Below, piece by piece: positions 10,901 through 20,999 of a stretch of 64,000 bases of DNA (position 1 is its first letter; each line of letters opens with the position of its first letter). This DNA is from Nereocystis luetkeana. Taxonomy: Eukaryota; Sar; Phaeophyceae; Laminariales; Laminariaceae. The position numbers were made by a program, and so were the translations under genes. The stretch covers positions 10,067,458 to 10,131,457 of the forward strand of contig JARUPZ010000007.1 of assembly GCA_031213475.1 (NCBI GenBank), given 5' to 3'. The notes under the pieces are model-generated. The model did not search any database. It was given only the letters and a program-made list of their open reading frames with translations, and was not told where the DNA came from.

Positions 10901-12590
10901 CGGTACACAGCAGCAGATCATTCAGTCATTCAGGGAGGATACGTTATAGGTCTATGTCTACATACGATCCACATATTGCCGGTGGGGGAGCCGTACAAGC
11001 TACATCGTCCACTTTGCGCATGTGTCCTACCAATACATCGGATCTATCTGTACTGTACAGATCCTGCACAGCATATCACAACGGCAGCTTAAGATATAGA
11101 TCATCTATCTGTATATGATATGTCTGTAGATGATATATCTGATCTGTACGAGGTGTGCAATATGTGAATGTTCCGAGCCGTGGGGGAAAAAAAACACGAG
11201 GAGATGGCTCACTTGAGGGCGCTCGTGATGTTTTCCTTGGAGGGCGTGGGGTGTTCCCCATCGTCCAGGAGGATCTTGAGGTCGGGACCTTTCTCGGCGG
11301 CGTAACCCTGCCAGACAATTACAGCGCGCGCACCGACCAGGGAAGTCAAGTAACGTCAAGTAAAGTCAAGTTACGTCACGTCAAGCCACGTCAAGTCAGG
11401 TCAGGTCAAAAGCCAGATCAGGTCACGTCGAGTGAAGTGAAGTGAAGTGAAGTGAAGTCGAGCCAACTCAAGCCAAGCCAAGCCAGGTCAGGTCAGGTGG
11501 TGTGAGGTCAGGTCGATTCAAGTCAAGCCAAGTCAAGTCAAGTCAAATCAAGTCAACTCAAGTCAAGTCAAGACAAGTCAACGCAAGGCCGGGCAAGGCA
11601 AGGCAATTGCAAGAGCAGCGGCATACGGCCACTACCAGAGCGCAGCGCCAGAACCGATCACTAAACATCTTACCGACACTCGAATTATATTCTCGTTCGA
11701 TCCAACACTATTATTATATTATTATCAATAATCAACACCTCGGACAGATAATCTACGTACAGATAGATCATCTAGATCCTAACCTGTTAATATAAGATAT
11801 TGCGCGGGAGCTGTTAGTACAGACCCAACCCAGGAAATGTGTGCTACTGCTGTAGATCATGCAGATCGTTCGCCCCCCTCGCGGCAAAATGAGCTACATC
11901 AAACTGGTACAGATCAACAATCTATCTTCCCTGAAGCATCTAAATCATGGAAGTGGGAATGAAAAAAAAAAACTATCTTCCCCGAAAGACCTAAATCATG
12001 GAAGCGGGAATGACCAATCATAATCTATCTTCCCTGAAACATCTAAATCATGGAAGTGGGAATGATGAACAAAAAACTATCTTCCTTGAAAGATCTAAAT
12101 CATGGAAGCGGGAATGATCGATAATAATCTATCTTCCCTGAAACATCTAAATCATGGAAGTGGGAATGATAAACAACAAAAACTATCTTCCCCGAACTAT
12201 CTAAATCATGGAAGCGGGAATAATTGATAACGATCTATCTTCCCTGAAACATCTAAATCATGGAAGTGGGAATGATAAACGAAAAAACTATCTTCCCCCA
12301 AAATATCTAAATCATGGAAGCGGGAATGATCGATTAGAATCTACCTTCCTTGAAAGATCAAAACCATGGAAGTCGGCATGATCAACAATAATCGCTCTGT
12401 CCGATGTGTGATGTGTGCCAATAAGCAACACCATAAAAAGTATTCAACCAAAAACAATTTCGAAACGCACGTGCTCGATGATGTACTCCTTCATGGACGC
12501 GACGTCGTTGTGGCAGCCCTTAAGCTCGCCGGCACCGCAGCCGACGTAGTTGATACCGATCAGGAGAGCCTTGTGCTTCCCTCCTCCTCC
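7998..12590 (-). CDS. Metacaspase p20 catalytic domain, five exons
   Basis: Cysteine protease of the C14 clan, expected to be calcium-dependent and to cut after Arg or Lys, acting in stress responses or cell death. Exons in transcription order: 12590-12471, 11307-11213, 10332-10280, 8994-8876, 8171-7998 (561 nt, 187 codons). All have AG/GT borders and phases 0, 2, 1, 0 match. Motifs: KALLIGINYVG and GCHNDV in the first exon; HYSG split over an intron from the catalytic His (codon 8992-8990); VPVDY; DCCHSGS with the nucleophile Cys at 8120-8118; then LDLPY. The first exon starts at a splice acceptor, with GGGG before KALLIG, so it is internal. Upstream on the same strand lie the p10-type exons (16361-20990), whose last donor is in phase 0 with this first acceptor. 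After the last exon either a further exon follows or translation runs on about 26 codons to a stop at 7917. No p10-like sequence is seen below 7998. Confidence 0.88.
8413..8691 (-). mobile_element. SINE-1, tRNA-derived, inside a metacaspase intron
   Basis: On the minus strand it starts 'gtcgcccccggtggttcaag', like a tRNA head with an A box, followed by a B box (GGGTTCGAGCCC), then an A-rich link and a body ending 'ggatctgagttacgag'. It matches 63729-64000 almost base for base. A partial duplicate of its tail sits just left of it at 8365-8412. It lies in the intron between the exons carrying the catalytic His and Cys. Confidence 0.8.
9597..9718 (+). repeat. Poly-C-tailed dispersed repeat, truncated copy
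   Basis: It starts at 'caatgcctgtatggtcgatg' and runs through 'cgtcccggcattgtaggga' and 'ggccatgcatg' to 'gagtacctggtacacccccc'. It lies in an intron of the p20 half, on the strand opposite to the gene. Confidence 0.7.
9724..10015. mobile_element. MITE-D copy
   Basis: About 290 bp with inverted ends 'ttagcagtctcggagaaggg' and 'cccttatcccagattgttaa'. The inside matches 44316-44634 in the opposite orientation ('gaaatttcctggttcgatgc', 'ggaaccaaaacatccgaaca', GGGTTAG-type units). Short, non-coding, with inverted ends, it is a non-autonomous DNA element. Confidence 0.75.
10798..10888 (+). repeat. GGTCA/GATCA short tandem array
   Basis: About 17 units of GGTCA or GATCA in tandem. It lies in the intron between the 11307-11213 and 10332-10280 exons of the metacaspase. 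Confidence 0.85.
11340..11605 (+). repeat. AAGTC/GGTCA short tandem array
   Basis: Imperfect five-base units (AGTCA, GGTCA, AGTGA, AGCCA), starting about 35 bases upstream (minus sense) of the metacaspase exon 11307-11213. Confidence 0.85.
11805..11918 (+). repeat. Dispersed repeat G, fragment
   Basis: It shares 'gacccaacccaggaaatgtg', 'gctactgctgtagatcatgc' and 'gagctacatca' with 34010-34215 and 52985-53270. Its end leads straight into the 52 bp tandem array that follows. Confidence 0.6.
11919..12390 (+). repeat. Tandem array, about 52 bp unit, nine copies in alternating types
   Basis: Each unit has the frame 'ctatcttcc...gaaa.atctaaatcatggaag.gggaatga'. Odd copies read 'ccctgaaacatc' and 'gaagtggg', and even copies read 'ccccgaaagatc' and 'gaagcggg', giving a higher-order unit of about 105 bp. 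It sits inside the first p20 intron of the metacaspase, 81 bp from exon 12590-12471. Confidence 0.9.
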
Positions 12591-12611
12591 CTGCAGACGA
12601 CAACACACAGC

Positions 12612-12815
12612 AGAAAACCGGAGAGGCAACGGCGGGAAAAACGACAAGCCAAAAAAAATGGTGTCGAGTGTTGACGCAACAGAAAACGGGAGAGGCCAGG
12701 GGGAAAAAACGACGAGCCGAAAAAAATGGTGTCAACTCTTAACGCAACAAAAAACGGGAGAGGCCAGAGGCAAAAAACGACGAGCCAAAAAAAATGGTGT
12801 CAAGTGTTGGCGTTC
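12612..12815 (+). repeat. Tandem repeat, about 67 bp unit, three copies
   Basis: The unit is 'aaaacgggagaggc', 'aaaaaacgacgagcc', 'aaaaaaatggtgtcaa' and 'gttgacgcaac'. It starts right at the acceptor side of metacaspase exon 12590-12471 and could affect splicing or RNA structure. It is followed to about 13260 by GGT/GTT-rich sequence. Confidence 0.8.
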
Positions 12816-12829
12816 GTGGTTTTGTGTGT

Positions 12830-13260
12830 TGTTGGTGGTGGCGTCGGTGGTGGTAGTGGTGGCGGTGGCGGTAAGGGGGATGGTGTTGGTGTTGGTGTTG
12901 GTGGTGATAGTGGTGGCGGTGGCGGTAAGGGGGATGGTGTAGGTGGTGGTGTTGGTGTTGATAATGGTTGCGGTTTTTGGTGTTGTCTGTGGCGATTGTG
13001 AGGATCGTGTTTGTCCCAAGCGCAGACAGCCGACCCGAAACACTTACATCGAACACCGCGGTCAACAATCGCCGCGAACAAAAACAAAAACTACCACAAC
13101 AACAAAAAACCGGCTGTGGTTGGTGCTGCTGGCAATGGTAATGGTGGTGTTGGTGTTGGTAGTCGTTCCAATTAAAGTGGTGGTGGTGGTGGTGGTAGCA
13201 GTGGTTTTGTTGTTGCTTGTGGCGATTGTGATGGCGGTGCTGGTGTAGTGTTGATGTTGG
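12830..13260 (+). repeat. GGTGTT-rich minisatellite
   Basis: Two copies of a block of about 60 bp ('gtggtggcggtggcggtaag', 'ggggatggtgt') and further GGTGTTGGT units, broken at 13010-13100 by non-repetitive sequence. The frames of Val/Gly or His/Thr repeats across it are not treated as proteins. Confidence 0.8.
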
Positions 13261-13785
13261 TGAAGAAAAGCGAACCCAGAGCCTAATTAATTGTCAACAG
13301 CAGGCTCTATTGATGGCTTCATTCTTCTACACCAACACCAACGCTTTACACCCAACACCACCGCAACAATAGCCACGAACAGACACACGAAACCCTGGGG
13401 GGGATCGCAGCCCCCTCTCCCCCCCCAACAGGTACGGCGCCAACAAAAAAAAAGTGCGCGAAGCGCGGTCTCAGCAACTGCCCAGGATCAGCGATCGATC
13501 TCCACACCGCACTACAAGCAGCATCACGCCGCACGATGGTCCCGGTCCAAAAATGCCACATCCTCCCCTAGCCCAGCAGCAGCTAGCCCAGCAGCAGCGC
13601 GGGCTTGCTCGTACGAATGCCCGATACAACACAGTTAGTACGATTGGAATTGTTTTCGGTATATTTGTACCCCTCTCTCAAGCCCTAACACCCAATGCAC
13701 CACTCACTTGCCAGACACAAGGGCCATTTGTACATCAATAATAAATAATTTTCCTATTTTCCTGAGATATTCGGAACACATTCTA

Positions 13786-13850
13786 TTACGGGGGACCATA
13801 GTGAATGGGGACCAAATATTAGAGTGTCTGCTCATAATATTTTTGTGTAT
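13786..13850. mobile_element. MITE-A, left arm only
   Basis: 'attacgggggaccatagtga' followed by 'accaaatatt' matches the left half of MITE-A. The right arm is not recognisable. Confidence 0.6.
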
Positions 13851-13969
13851 CGGGGGTTTCCGTCGGAAAAGATAATCATAATCGAAGCCTTCCGTTCCGC
13901 ATGCGCATAATCGGGGACGAATAACATGAAGCTAAATATTGGATTCTCATCTTTGAAAAAAAAAAACAC

Positions 13970-14510
13970 TTGCAGCAGCGGCAGCACTTCCCAACGAGCA
14001 CGTGCAAGGAGCAGTGCCGACCTAAAGCAGCAGCAGCAGCAGCAGCGACAGCAACACGCTGCAGAATCAGTAAGCAGCACAGCAAGCACCAACAGGCAGC
14101 AGTGCGATCAAACTTGCGTTCGTCGACACTCGCTGTGCAAGCAACGCCGCCACAACGAGAACATCGCGCTCCTTCTTCTTCGTTGTCCTTTCTGCCCGAA
14201 AAGGGGTCGTATTGCGGCGAAGATCATCAGGAGCGTGGCGGCGAGGGTGCGCGCTTGCAGCAGCAGCAGCAGCAGCAGCAGCAAGCAGCGCCTGCAACAG
14301 TGCTTGCAGCAGCGCTTGCTTGAGGCGGCTCTCTTGTTTGCAGCTGCGCTTGCTTGCAGCAGAGCTTGCTTGTGCAGCAGAGCTTGCTTGTGCACCAGCG
14401 CTCGCTTACAGCAACCCTTGTTTGCAGCAACGCTTGCTTGCCGCAGTGCTTGCTTGCCGCAGCGCTTGCAGCAACAGCACCGCACAGCCAGCTGCACACT
14501 ACTACTGGCA

Positions 14511-14549
<39 letters not shown>

Positions 14550-14650
14550 CACTACATGCCGTAGTAGCAGTAGTCCGTGACGTGCATCAGCAGCTGCAGC
14601 AGCACCTATCTGCTGCAGCAGCAGGCAGCAGAGTAGGCATGCAGCAGCAG
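13970..14650 (+). repeat. CAG-rich region with a TTGCTTGCAGCAGCGC minisatellite
   Basis: CAG runs at 14028-14045, 14259-14282 and 14515-14548 flank a block of about 16-18 bp units built on 'gcttgcttgcagcagcgc'. All six frames are open for long stretches as poly-Gln, poly-Ala, poly-Ser, poly-Leu or poly-Cys, which follows from the repeat alone. It lies between the two metacaspase halves. Confidence 0.85.
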
Positions 14651-14939
14651 CGGCAGCAAATCTCGCACAACCCCGCCGGTATCAGACATGGCCCCAGGTC
14701 ACTCTCGGGGCAAGCTTGGCCAATCCGAAGCGTCCGGAGAGTTTTCGGTCTATATAATGCAGCGGTCGAATCTCATATCTTACAAATATGACTCTAGTAA
14801 AATATACTATCCAAAAATGCGTAACTTCGTCATTTTTATGCAAATTTGATTACGATATTTGATTAGTCGTCGGTAACGGGGGAATAGATAAGCAAAATTC
14901 CTGTATAATACTTTTTATTTCGCGCAGACACCCTATTGT

Positions 14940-15007
14940 TGGAAAAAATAGGTAAATATATAGTTTTTTGTGTGTACCGTAGGTCCTATTTACTACGTTC
15001 CCCCGTA
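14940..15007. mobile_element. MITE-A, right part
   Basis: 'aaatatatagttttttgtgt', 'gtaccgtaggtcctatttac' and 'cccccgtaaat' match the inner and right arm of MITE-A. The left arm is missing. Confidence 0.65.
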
Positions 15008-15609
15008 AATAGTGGTATACCGGTATACACAACACTACGTGGAGCTATAATAGCTGTGAGTCGGTACGAGATATATACAGTAACCCCAAAAAACTGCAGC
15101 CCCGTTTTTCGGGACGAACCAACTACAGCATTAATACTCGTACAGTAGTGCATATCTGTGCCTCAATATAAGGATCATTTGTATTGAAGATTAGTGTAAA
15201 AATGGTCGTTACATTTCGGGATAAGAGTGGTAGTCGTTTGACGGAGGTCGACATCCGACCATTTTGGGGGAAGGATTGTTATCATTTTGAGGGAAGAATC
15301 GTTCGATGGGGGATGCATTTGTTCTTCTTGGGCGGGGGCCGCGCCCCCCCCCCGCCCGCCCGGCCGGGGAAGAGGCCTGATTCTGGCTCGCTTCGCTTCG
15401 CAAGCCGACTTGCTGAATATAGTCACATACCACTCTTGTCCCTAAATATAGGCACCGTTTTCATTGAATATAAGTGTAAAACGGTGCCAATATTTGTGTA
15501 CAGAATGGTAGTTTGGCTAACGGCACTCACCGAGTAGTGAGTTAGTCGTAAAAATTCTGCCGACTCACAGCTAGCTCTCTCTGTACAACACCCTTTCAGT
15601 ACAGTAGTA

Positions 15610-15833
15610 ATGGTCCCTCCGTAGTGCCGGTATGTACAGTACCAGGTACCAGGTATGCAGTATGCTCCAGCAAACAATACTGGCACTATTATAGCGCCAA
15701 CCGGCACTAATTACTCCGCACAGATTACCACACTGATTGGTTGATCCCATCTTTAGTGCCAGTCCATTCCACAGGCACTGTATATAGCGGGCAATCTGCA
15801 CTACACCACCGGCACTATAAGAGGGACTGACCA
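15610..15833. mobile_element. MITE-C copy 1
   Basis: About 224 bp with inverted ends TGGTCCCTCCGTAGTGCCGG and CCGGCACTATAAGAGGGAC. The inner sequence ('actccgcacagattaccaca', 'ctgattggttgatcccatct') is nearly identical to the copy at 23515-23731. No coding sequence. Confidence 0.8.
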
Positions 15834-16088
15834 GTACTGCTGTATTCCGATTTCGTATAGCAGCAAGCAGAAGTCTATCAGTAGTAAATATTAACTATAG
15901 AGACAGACAGTCCTTGCCGTTCAGGGCAGAGTGGTGCGTACTATTAATACGTACTCTGCGCGGCCTTAGAAGGGCCCGTTGGTGTCCATAATAATGTGCA
16001 AACGTTCACTGTATTACCGCCATAGCGGTAGTTGAAAGGGGGATAAGCAGCAACATGGTGCAAAAAACATATACTTCGTATTCCACTA

Positions 16089-16200
16089 TTACGGGGGACC
16101 ATAATATATAGAACCAAATATTGTTATTAAATAGTAAAAACAGATAAATATATAGGTTTTTGTGAGTGCCGCAGGTCCTATTTACTATGGCCGCCCGTAA
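16089..16200. mobile_element. MITE-A copy
   Basis: Full element with arms TTACGGGGGACCATAATATA and its inverted partner ending 'actatggccgcccgtaa'. It lies in the intron that would join the p10 and p20 halves of the metacaspase. Confidence 0.8.
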
Positions 16201-16360
16201 TATTAATAGCAACAGTACGCCTCCGGCCTGCAGGCGGGAAGAACTACAGGTGGATGAAACGACTAAAATGCGTTTTACCTACCCTACCGCTCAGGGAAAA
16301 ATACTGTACGGAAAAAAAACATGAAACGTTTATATAATTTGGGCGTGCCACTCGACTCAC

Positions 16361-19300
16361 CCCGGACAGGGAGAACGGGGAGTTGATGTCCATCTTCTTC
16401 GAGGTGGCCAGCTGTGGGATCTGCTCGCCAAGGTATGCCGCCATGGCACGCACGCACGCATGCACGCGAACAAACAAAGGAGGGGGGGGGGGGGGGGGGG
16501 GGGAGGGAGGGAGGGTGGGAGGGAGGGAGGAGGGTGGGAGGGAGGGAGGGAGGGAGGGAGGAGGGAGGGAGGGAGGGAGGGAGGGAGGGAGGGAGGGAGG
16601 GAGGGAGGGGAGGGAGGGAGGGAGGGAGGGAGGGAGGGAGGGAGGGAGGGAGGGAGGGAGGGAGGGAGGGAGGGAGGGAGAGGAGGAGGGAGGGAGGTGG
16701 AGGGAGGGAGAAGGGGGGGTGAGGGTTATCACCGAGCTAGCTGCATGCCTATCGGAGAAGCCATTTGAAAGTCGAGTGATATTTCGGTCACGCGTGTTCA
16801 CCTTCCTCTGGATACTGCCCGGGTAAAGGGTCAAAGGTCAAGCAAGCCTCAAACGTCAAAAGTCACAAGTTCACTGCTATTATAGTAGAACGGTATATAG
16901 GCCATATTAATCAGGACCCAAAATGAACCCAAACACCAAGTATCCCCCTATGTTTAAATAGCATATTTGGTTCTGACCACTATGCGTACACAGCACGTTT
17001 GGATATGGATACTATGTTTACTGGTTCTGATTGCTACTGTAGGTTTCCACGGCATAGTTGGTTATGCTTACTATTAATAGGTTAACACAGCATACTTCGG
17101 TATTTGGTTTTGATTACTATGGTTCCCCCCTAAAGAGCATGATTTCGGTAAAAAAATCTGCTATGTTGCGCACACCCATGTGCGAAGTACATTCGCATCG
17201 TAGGGATCCACCTATTTCACATCGGCAACGAAGTCGAAGAGTGTCCGACCAAAAGCTCCTCTTTTTCCATCTCAAATCCCATTCAGTTCTCCCCCCCCCC
17301 CCCCCACAAACAAAACCCTGTTTCCCCCAACAATATAGCACATGCACAGCAACAGGCCGAGCAGTAGCAGCAGCAGTAGCAACAGCACTGCCAGTAGTAT
17401 CTTAGTAGAATTAACACTCCCTATTAATAATAGAATTAATAATATATACCCGGTACCTATGGTAGCATCAAAATCTGTTGTCTGAATATAACAAGCCCCC
17501 CCCCCCCCCCCCCGCAAGATTAGCAAAAAGTTTCTATATAATATATGGAAACAACGTAATGAGCGCCCAATTGTTGGAGGTGTCTCTATTAGGAGTAGGA
17601 ACGGTGCTCCGTCTCGAAAGGGATGCGTGGTCAATGGTCAAATGACTAAGGTAAGCAACCAATGAGTACCCCCCCCCCCCCCCCCCGCAAAAACTCCAAA
17701 ACCGGGAACCATTATCGATTCTAGAAAACACGAACGTACCGGGTACGAATAGACACCGCACCTGGGCAAACTTCTTCGCCTTAAGGGTGCCGCGCATACC
17801 CTTCAGCAGGGTCATCCACGAGTCGGGCTTCTTGTCTTTCTGCAGGGGGGGGGGGGGGGGGGTGGGAAGGGTAGGGCACAAGTTCGCACAGGAAAAAGCG
17901 ACAGCAGTTCGCAGTCTGAGAACTCCGTCTGAAGCAGTGTACCTGGTAGTTTTGAAGCACGTTGAAACTGTTCCAAAACGCATCACAGCACCGAGACTGC
18001 AGCAGAAAATAGGTACCACTCGTTACGCAGGCAGTAAGCACTATTATTACGGGGGACCATAGTTAGTAGGACCAAATATTGTCAGTAAAAATGGTTAAAT
18101 ATATAGGTTTATATGTGTACCATAGGTCCTATTAACTATGGTCCCCCGTAATAGTACAACAGAAAAAAACGCCCCAAGATACAACTACTGAAGGAACGAA
18201 GCCTCAGGGGGGCGTTTTTAACTGCAGAGCTTTACTGTCAAGGACGAGCGACTGCGGAGGGAGAAGACACTGCCGTGATTGGCCCTATACAGCAAAACCT
18301 TCAGACCATCAGGTCCAACAAAATGCAGCGGGACAGGACTGGCCCGGGCTCAACCGCACCGACCCTAGCCATCAGGCGACGCAACCAACACTACGCATGT
18401 TAATAGAGTCGGTCGGGAGGAGGAGTGGTTTCCCTCCCCTCCCTCCCCTCCCTCCCTCCCTCCCTCCTCATGGGCCGGCCGACCGACCGACCGACCGACG
18501 GACAGACCGACGGAATATGTCGTCCTGAATCACGCGGCCAGGAAAAATTATATGAAGCGCCAAACAAAAAGATGCTTCGAAACAACTGTTAGTAGATAAG
18601 GAGACGAGAGTCGCCTAACAGAAGAAAAACCGAGCTGCGAAACATTGAATAACCTGTAAAACCCCCTCCCCAAAAAACCGAGCTGTAAGTAAGTTTCATG
18701 AAAGAGCTATACACGTATACGCACCTACCAGTATATAAATAAAAATATATACCCCTGATCAAATGACTACAGCAGGGCAAGCAACAAATTAGTACCCCCA
18801 TCCGCCCCCCCCTCCTCAATCCTCTTGCACGCCGTGGCAACATCGCCTCCTGCGGCGCTTTCTACTTGGAAGCTCTCGGCATCACTTGGTTTACATTGAC
18901 TATTACGGGGGACCATATTAAATAGGACCGACCTACGCCACATACAAAAACCTATATATTTCGCTATTTTTGCGAACAATATTTGGTCCTATTTACTGTG
19001 GCCCCCCGCAATGCTCACCGCGTTTACGAGGACGGCGTTCGTGCAGGCTCCGCCGGCGCCAGAGGCGTCGGGCAGGCCAAACTTCGCCACGTCGTGCACG
19101 TCGGCGGAGGTCTGGTGGTCGTCGCAACCAGAGAACATTCTGACAAAAAAAAAAAAAAAAACAGAACAGAACAGAACAAGAAAAAAACGTGGGAGGGGAT
19201 GACTCAGATCAATCAAAAAGAGAGAGAGTGGCAAGTAAACCTGGGGGGATCACGCACATCAATCAGAGAGGGAGAGAGAGAGTGGGGTATGTATGAACAC

Positions 19301-20990
19301 CTGGTAATAGATAAAGTTTACGACAACATCTTGTCGGTAACAAGATAATGGCATGTTTGTAAGCCTCACACAGCGTGATCGCAGCGCCTGGCAGGCGGGT
19401 CAACACCAAGTTTGCTGGTAAAACAGGGAGTGGCATGTTTTTTTGCAAGCCTCAAAAAAGCTTGATCGCAGCCCCTGGCAGGCAGGTGAATACCAGGTAC
19501 CGGGTACCTGCTATTAGAGTTTAAGGGCATACCTGGTAATCTTGAAATCTTGTGTTTGTTAGGGAAGAGCGAATCTCGTGTCTACAAACCTAGATAAGCG
19601 TCATCATAGACAGGCCATGGTGGGCCGGAAGTCTAGCTTTTATTAGAGCGACCATCGTCAAAAAGAAAAAGAGGAATACAAAAAGAAAAAAATGGCACAT
19701 TTCCAAGCATCACTCTGACCAAAAATATAAGGAACGATTCCATGTAATATGTATTTGCCAACTGTCCCTATACTTTGGGTCAGAGTGGCATGCTGGTATG
19801 TACGCGAACATTTGTTCATTTTTTCTGGGTACGTAAATTGTATAGCGTGAGGAAAGCGCCCCACGAATGGAATCGGAATCGGGATCGAAGTCGGGTTTGG
19901 CGCAGGCGCACGCGTGGAGGTGGGGGGAGGGGGAGGTGTACTCGATGTCATGCATGGTCGTAGTCGTATGACCGACCGCCCACCCTCGCATCCCTACAAC
20001 GCAGGGGCTGAACACATCGGGTTTGGGGGGGGGGTGCTGGGGTAACACGGCTTGGTACACGGAGTGGAGCGCAAGGACATAAGAGACATGTCGCCAAAAG
20101 ACCGGCCGGTCGGTAGGGGGAGGGCGTAACGGCAACAGACTCCCATCCCCAAAAAACGGAAGTAGCTTAAATAATAACTGCTGCGGCCCTGGTCAGGGAC
20201 AACTCTCCGTCGTCCGAAATGGCAACATATCACAGGTCATACAATGCAGAGGGGACACAACAGCACCGGGGGCACCAGAAAACCACAAAAAAAAAATATG
20301 GTACGATACGCATCTACGTACGATTACGACGAGCCAGTGGCGCAGCTAGCTGCCTGTATGTAGTCTGTACCGACAAAAAATCAAAGCAAGACAAGAGAAG
20401 ACGCCCAGAGGAGTCACCACGCATGGCATCGACGAGGCACCCCTGGGATCGGAGCCGCTAGAGAATCCCCGCCACGAGCCTTCGGTGACACCTCGCCCCC
20501 CCCCCCCCCCCCCCCCGCCCTCCCTCCCCAAACCCAACCCCACACCTCACCTCACGTCGGCCTTGATACCGGCCGTGATCTCATCATCAAACTCCGGGTC
20601 GTCCGCCGGCGCGCACCTCGGACCGCGCCCCCCCCGACCTCCCCGGCCGCCATGCCTGCCCCCACCACCGCGGCCGCCTCCACCCCCCCCTCCCCCCCCA
20701 CCCCCACCACCCCCCCCACCCCCACCGCCTCCGCCGCCGCCGCCACCACCACCGCGACCGCGGCCGCGGCCGCCGTGACCGTGACCGCCACGGCCGCGAC
20801 CGCGGCCGCCGCCGCGACCACCGCCACGACCGCCGCCATCGCCATCGCCATCGCCTTCGTCGGCGTCGGGCGTCTCGTCCTCACAGGCAGCGTCCCTGTC
20901 GCCGTCGCCGTCGCCCGAATCGATGCCCAGACTCCCCATGGCGTTCGAGATGGCGGTGCCTGCCTCCGCTTGGAGCTTTTCGGCTTCGGA
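16361..20990 (-). CDS. Metacaspase p10-like domain, four exons, with Arg-Gly-rich leader
   Basis: Non-catalytic p10-like part of a metacaspase. Exons in transcription order: 20990-20551, 19139-19019, 17839-17762, 16420-16361 (699 nt, 233 codons; phases 2, 0, 0 match, AG/GT borders). The first exon opens SEAEKLQAEAG, has a Met at 20939, then an acidic Asp/Glu-Gly part and a long Gly/Arg tract (GGGRGGGRGG type) before EFDDEITAGIKADV. The joined second exon gives RMFSGCDDHQTSADV and GAGGACTNA, the hallmark of the p10 region. Then come KPDSWMTLLKGMR and IPQLATSKKMDINSPFSL, the usual end of the domain. The last exon ends in a good donor (GTGAGT) in phase 0 with the p20 exon at 12590. The first exon follows a pyrimidine tract and CAG, so an upstream exon or 5' leader is expected but was not found. 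Either this is the N-terminal half of a p10-p20 (type III-like) metacaspase or the displaced C-terminal half of a type I gene. Confidence 0.85.
16482..16722 (+). repeat. GGGA tetranucleotide array
   Basis: About 20 G, then some 50 units of GGGA with a few GGGT or AGGA changes. It lies 60 bases upstream (minus sense) of metacaspase exon 16420-16361, so on the transcribed RNA it is a very long CCCT pyrimidine tract ahead of that acceptor. Confidence 0.9.
17610..17690 (+). repeat. Short unit ending in poly-C
   Basis: 'cgaaagggatgcgtggtcaa', 'atgactaaggtaagcaacca' and 'atgagtac' followed by about 17 C. It resembles the units at 3785-3935 and a diverged one at 18745-18815, all ending 'agtac' plus C-rich sequence. 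Confidence 0.65.
18047..18151. mobile_element. MITE-A copy, near-perfect palindrome
   Basis: TTACGGGGGACCATAGTTAG and its inverted partner 'actatggtcccccgtaa' flank the conserved core. TA lies outside each end, consistent with a TA or TTA target duplication. It is in a p10-half intron. Confidence 0.85.
18903..19011. mobile_element. MITE-A copy next to a metacaspase splice donor
   Basis: Element in reverse orientation, from TTACGGGGGACCATATTAAA to 'tgtggccccccgcaa'. It ends about seven bases from the exon 19139-19019, whose donor GT is 19018-19017, so the element begins almost at once in the intron. Confidence 0.8.
19709..19789. repeat. Short foldback element F
   Basis: CACTCTGACC at the left and GGTCAGAGTGG at the right around an AT-rich core. 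It has the same size and left-flank word ('gcat') as the copy at 150-230. Confidence 0.6.
19910..20012 (-). repeat. Poly-C-tailed dispersed repeat, truncated minus-strand copy
   Basis: Read on the minus strand it ends 'catgcatgacatcgagtaca' followed by 'cctccccctccccccacc'. The inner marks 'tgtagggatgcgagggt' and 'ggtcatacgactacgacca' are present. Confidence 0.65.
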
Positions 20991-20999
20991 CTGGAGGGG

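Noticed and set aside
12830..13260. Repeat region considered as a CRISPR array
   Set aside because: Units are direct GGT-rich minisatellites without regular unique spacers, and the genome is eukaryotic.
13926..14791. Long frames of poly-Gln, poly-Ala, poly-Leu or poly-Cys on both strands
   Set aside because: They follow directly from the CAG-rich repeat; every frame is open in the same way and none has a domain or splice support.
16383..16834. Long Gly/Arg/Glu or Pro/Ser frames
   Set aside because: They are translations of the GGGA array; the only real coding part here is the 60-base metacaspase exon at 16361-16420.
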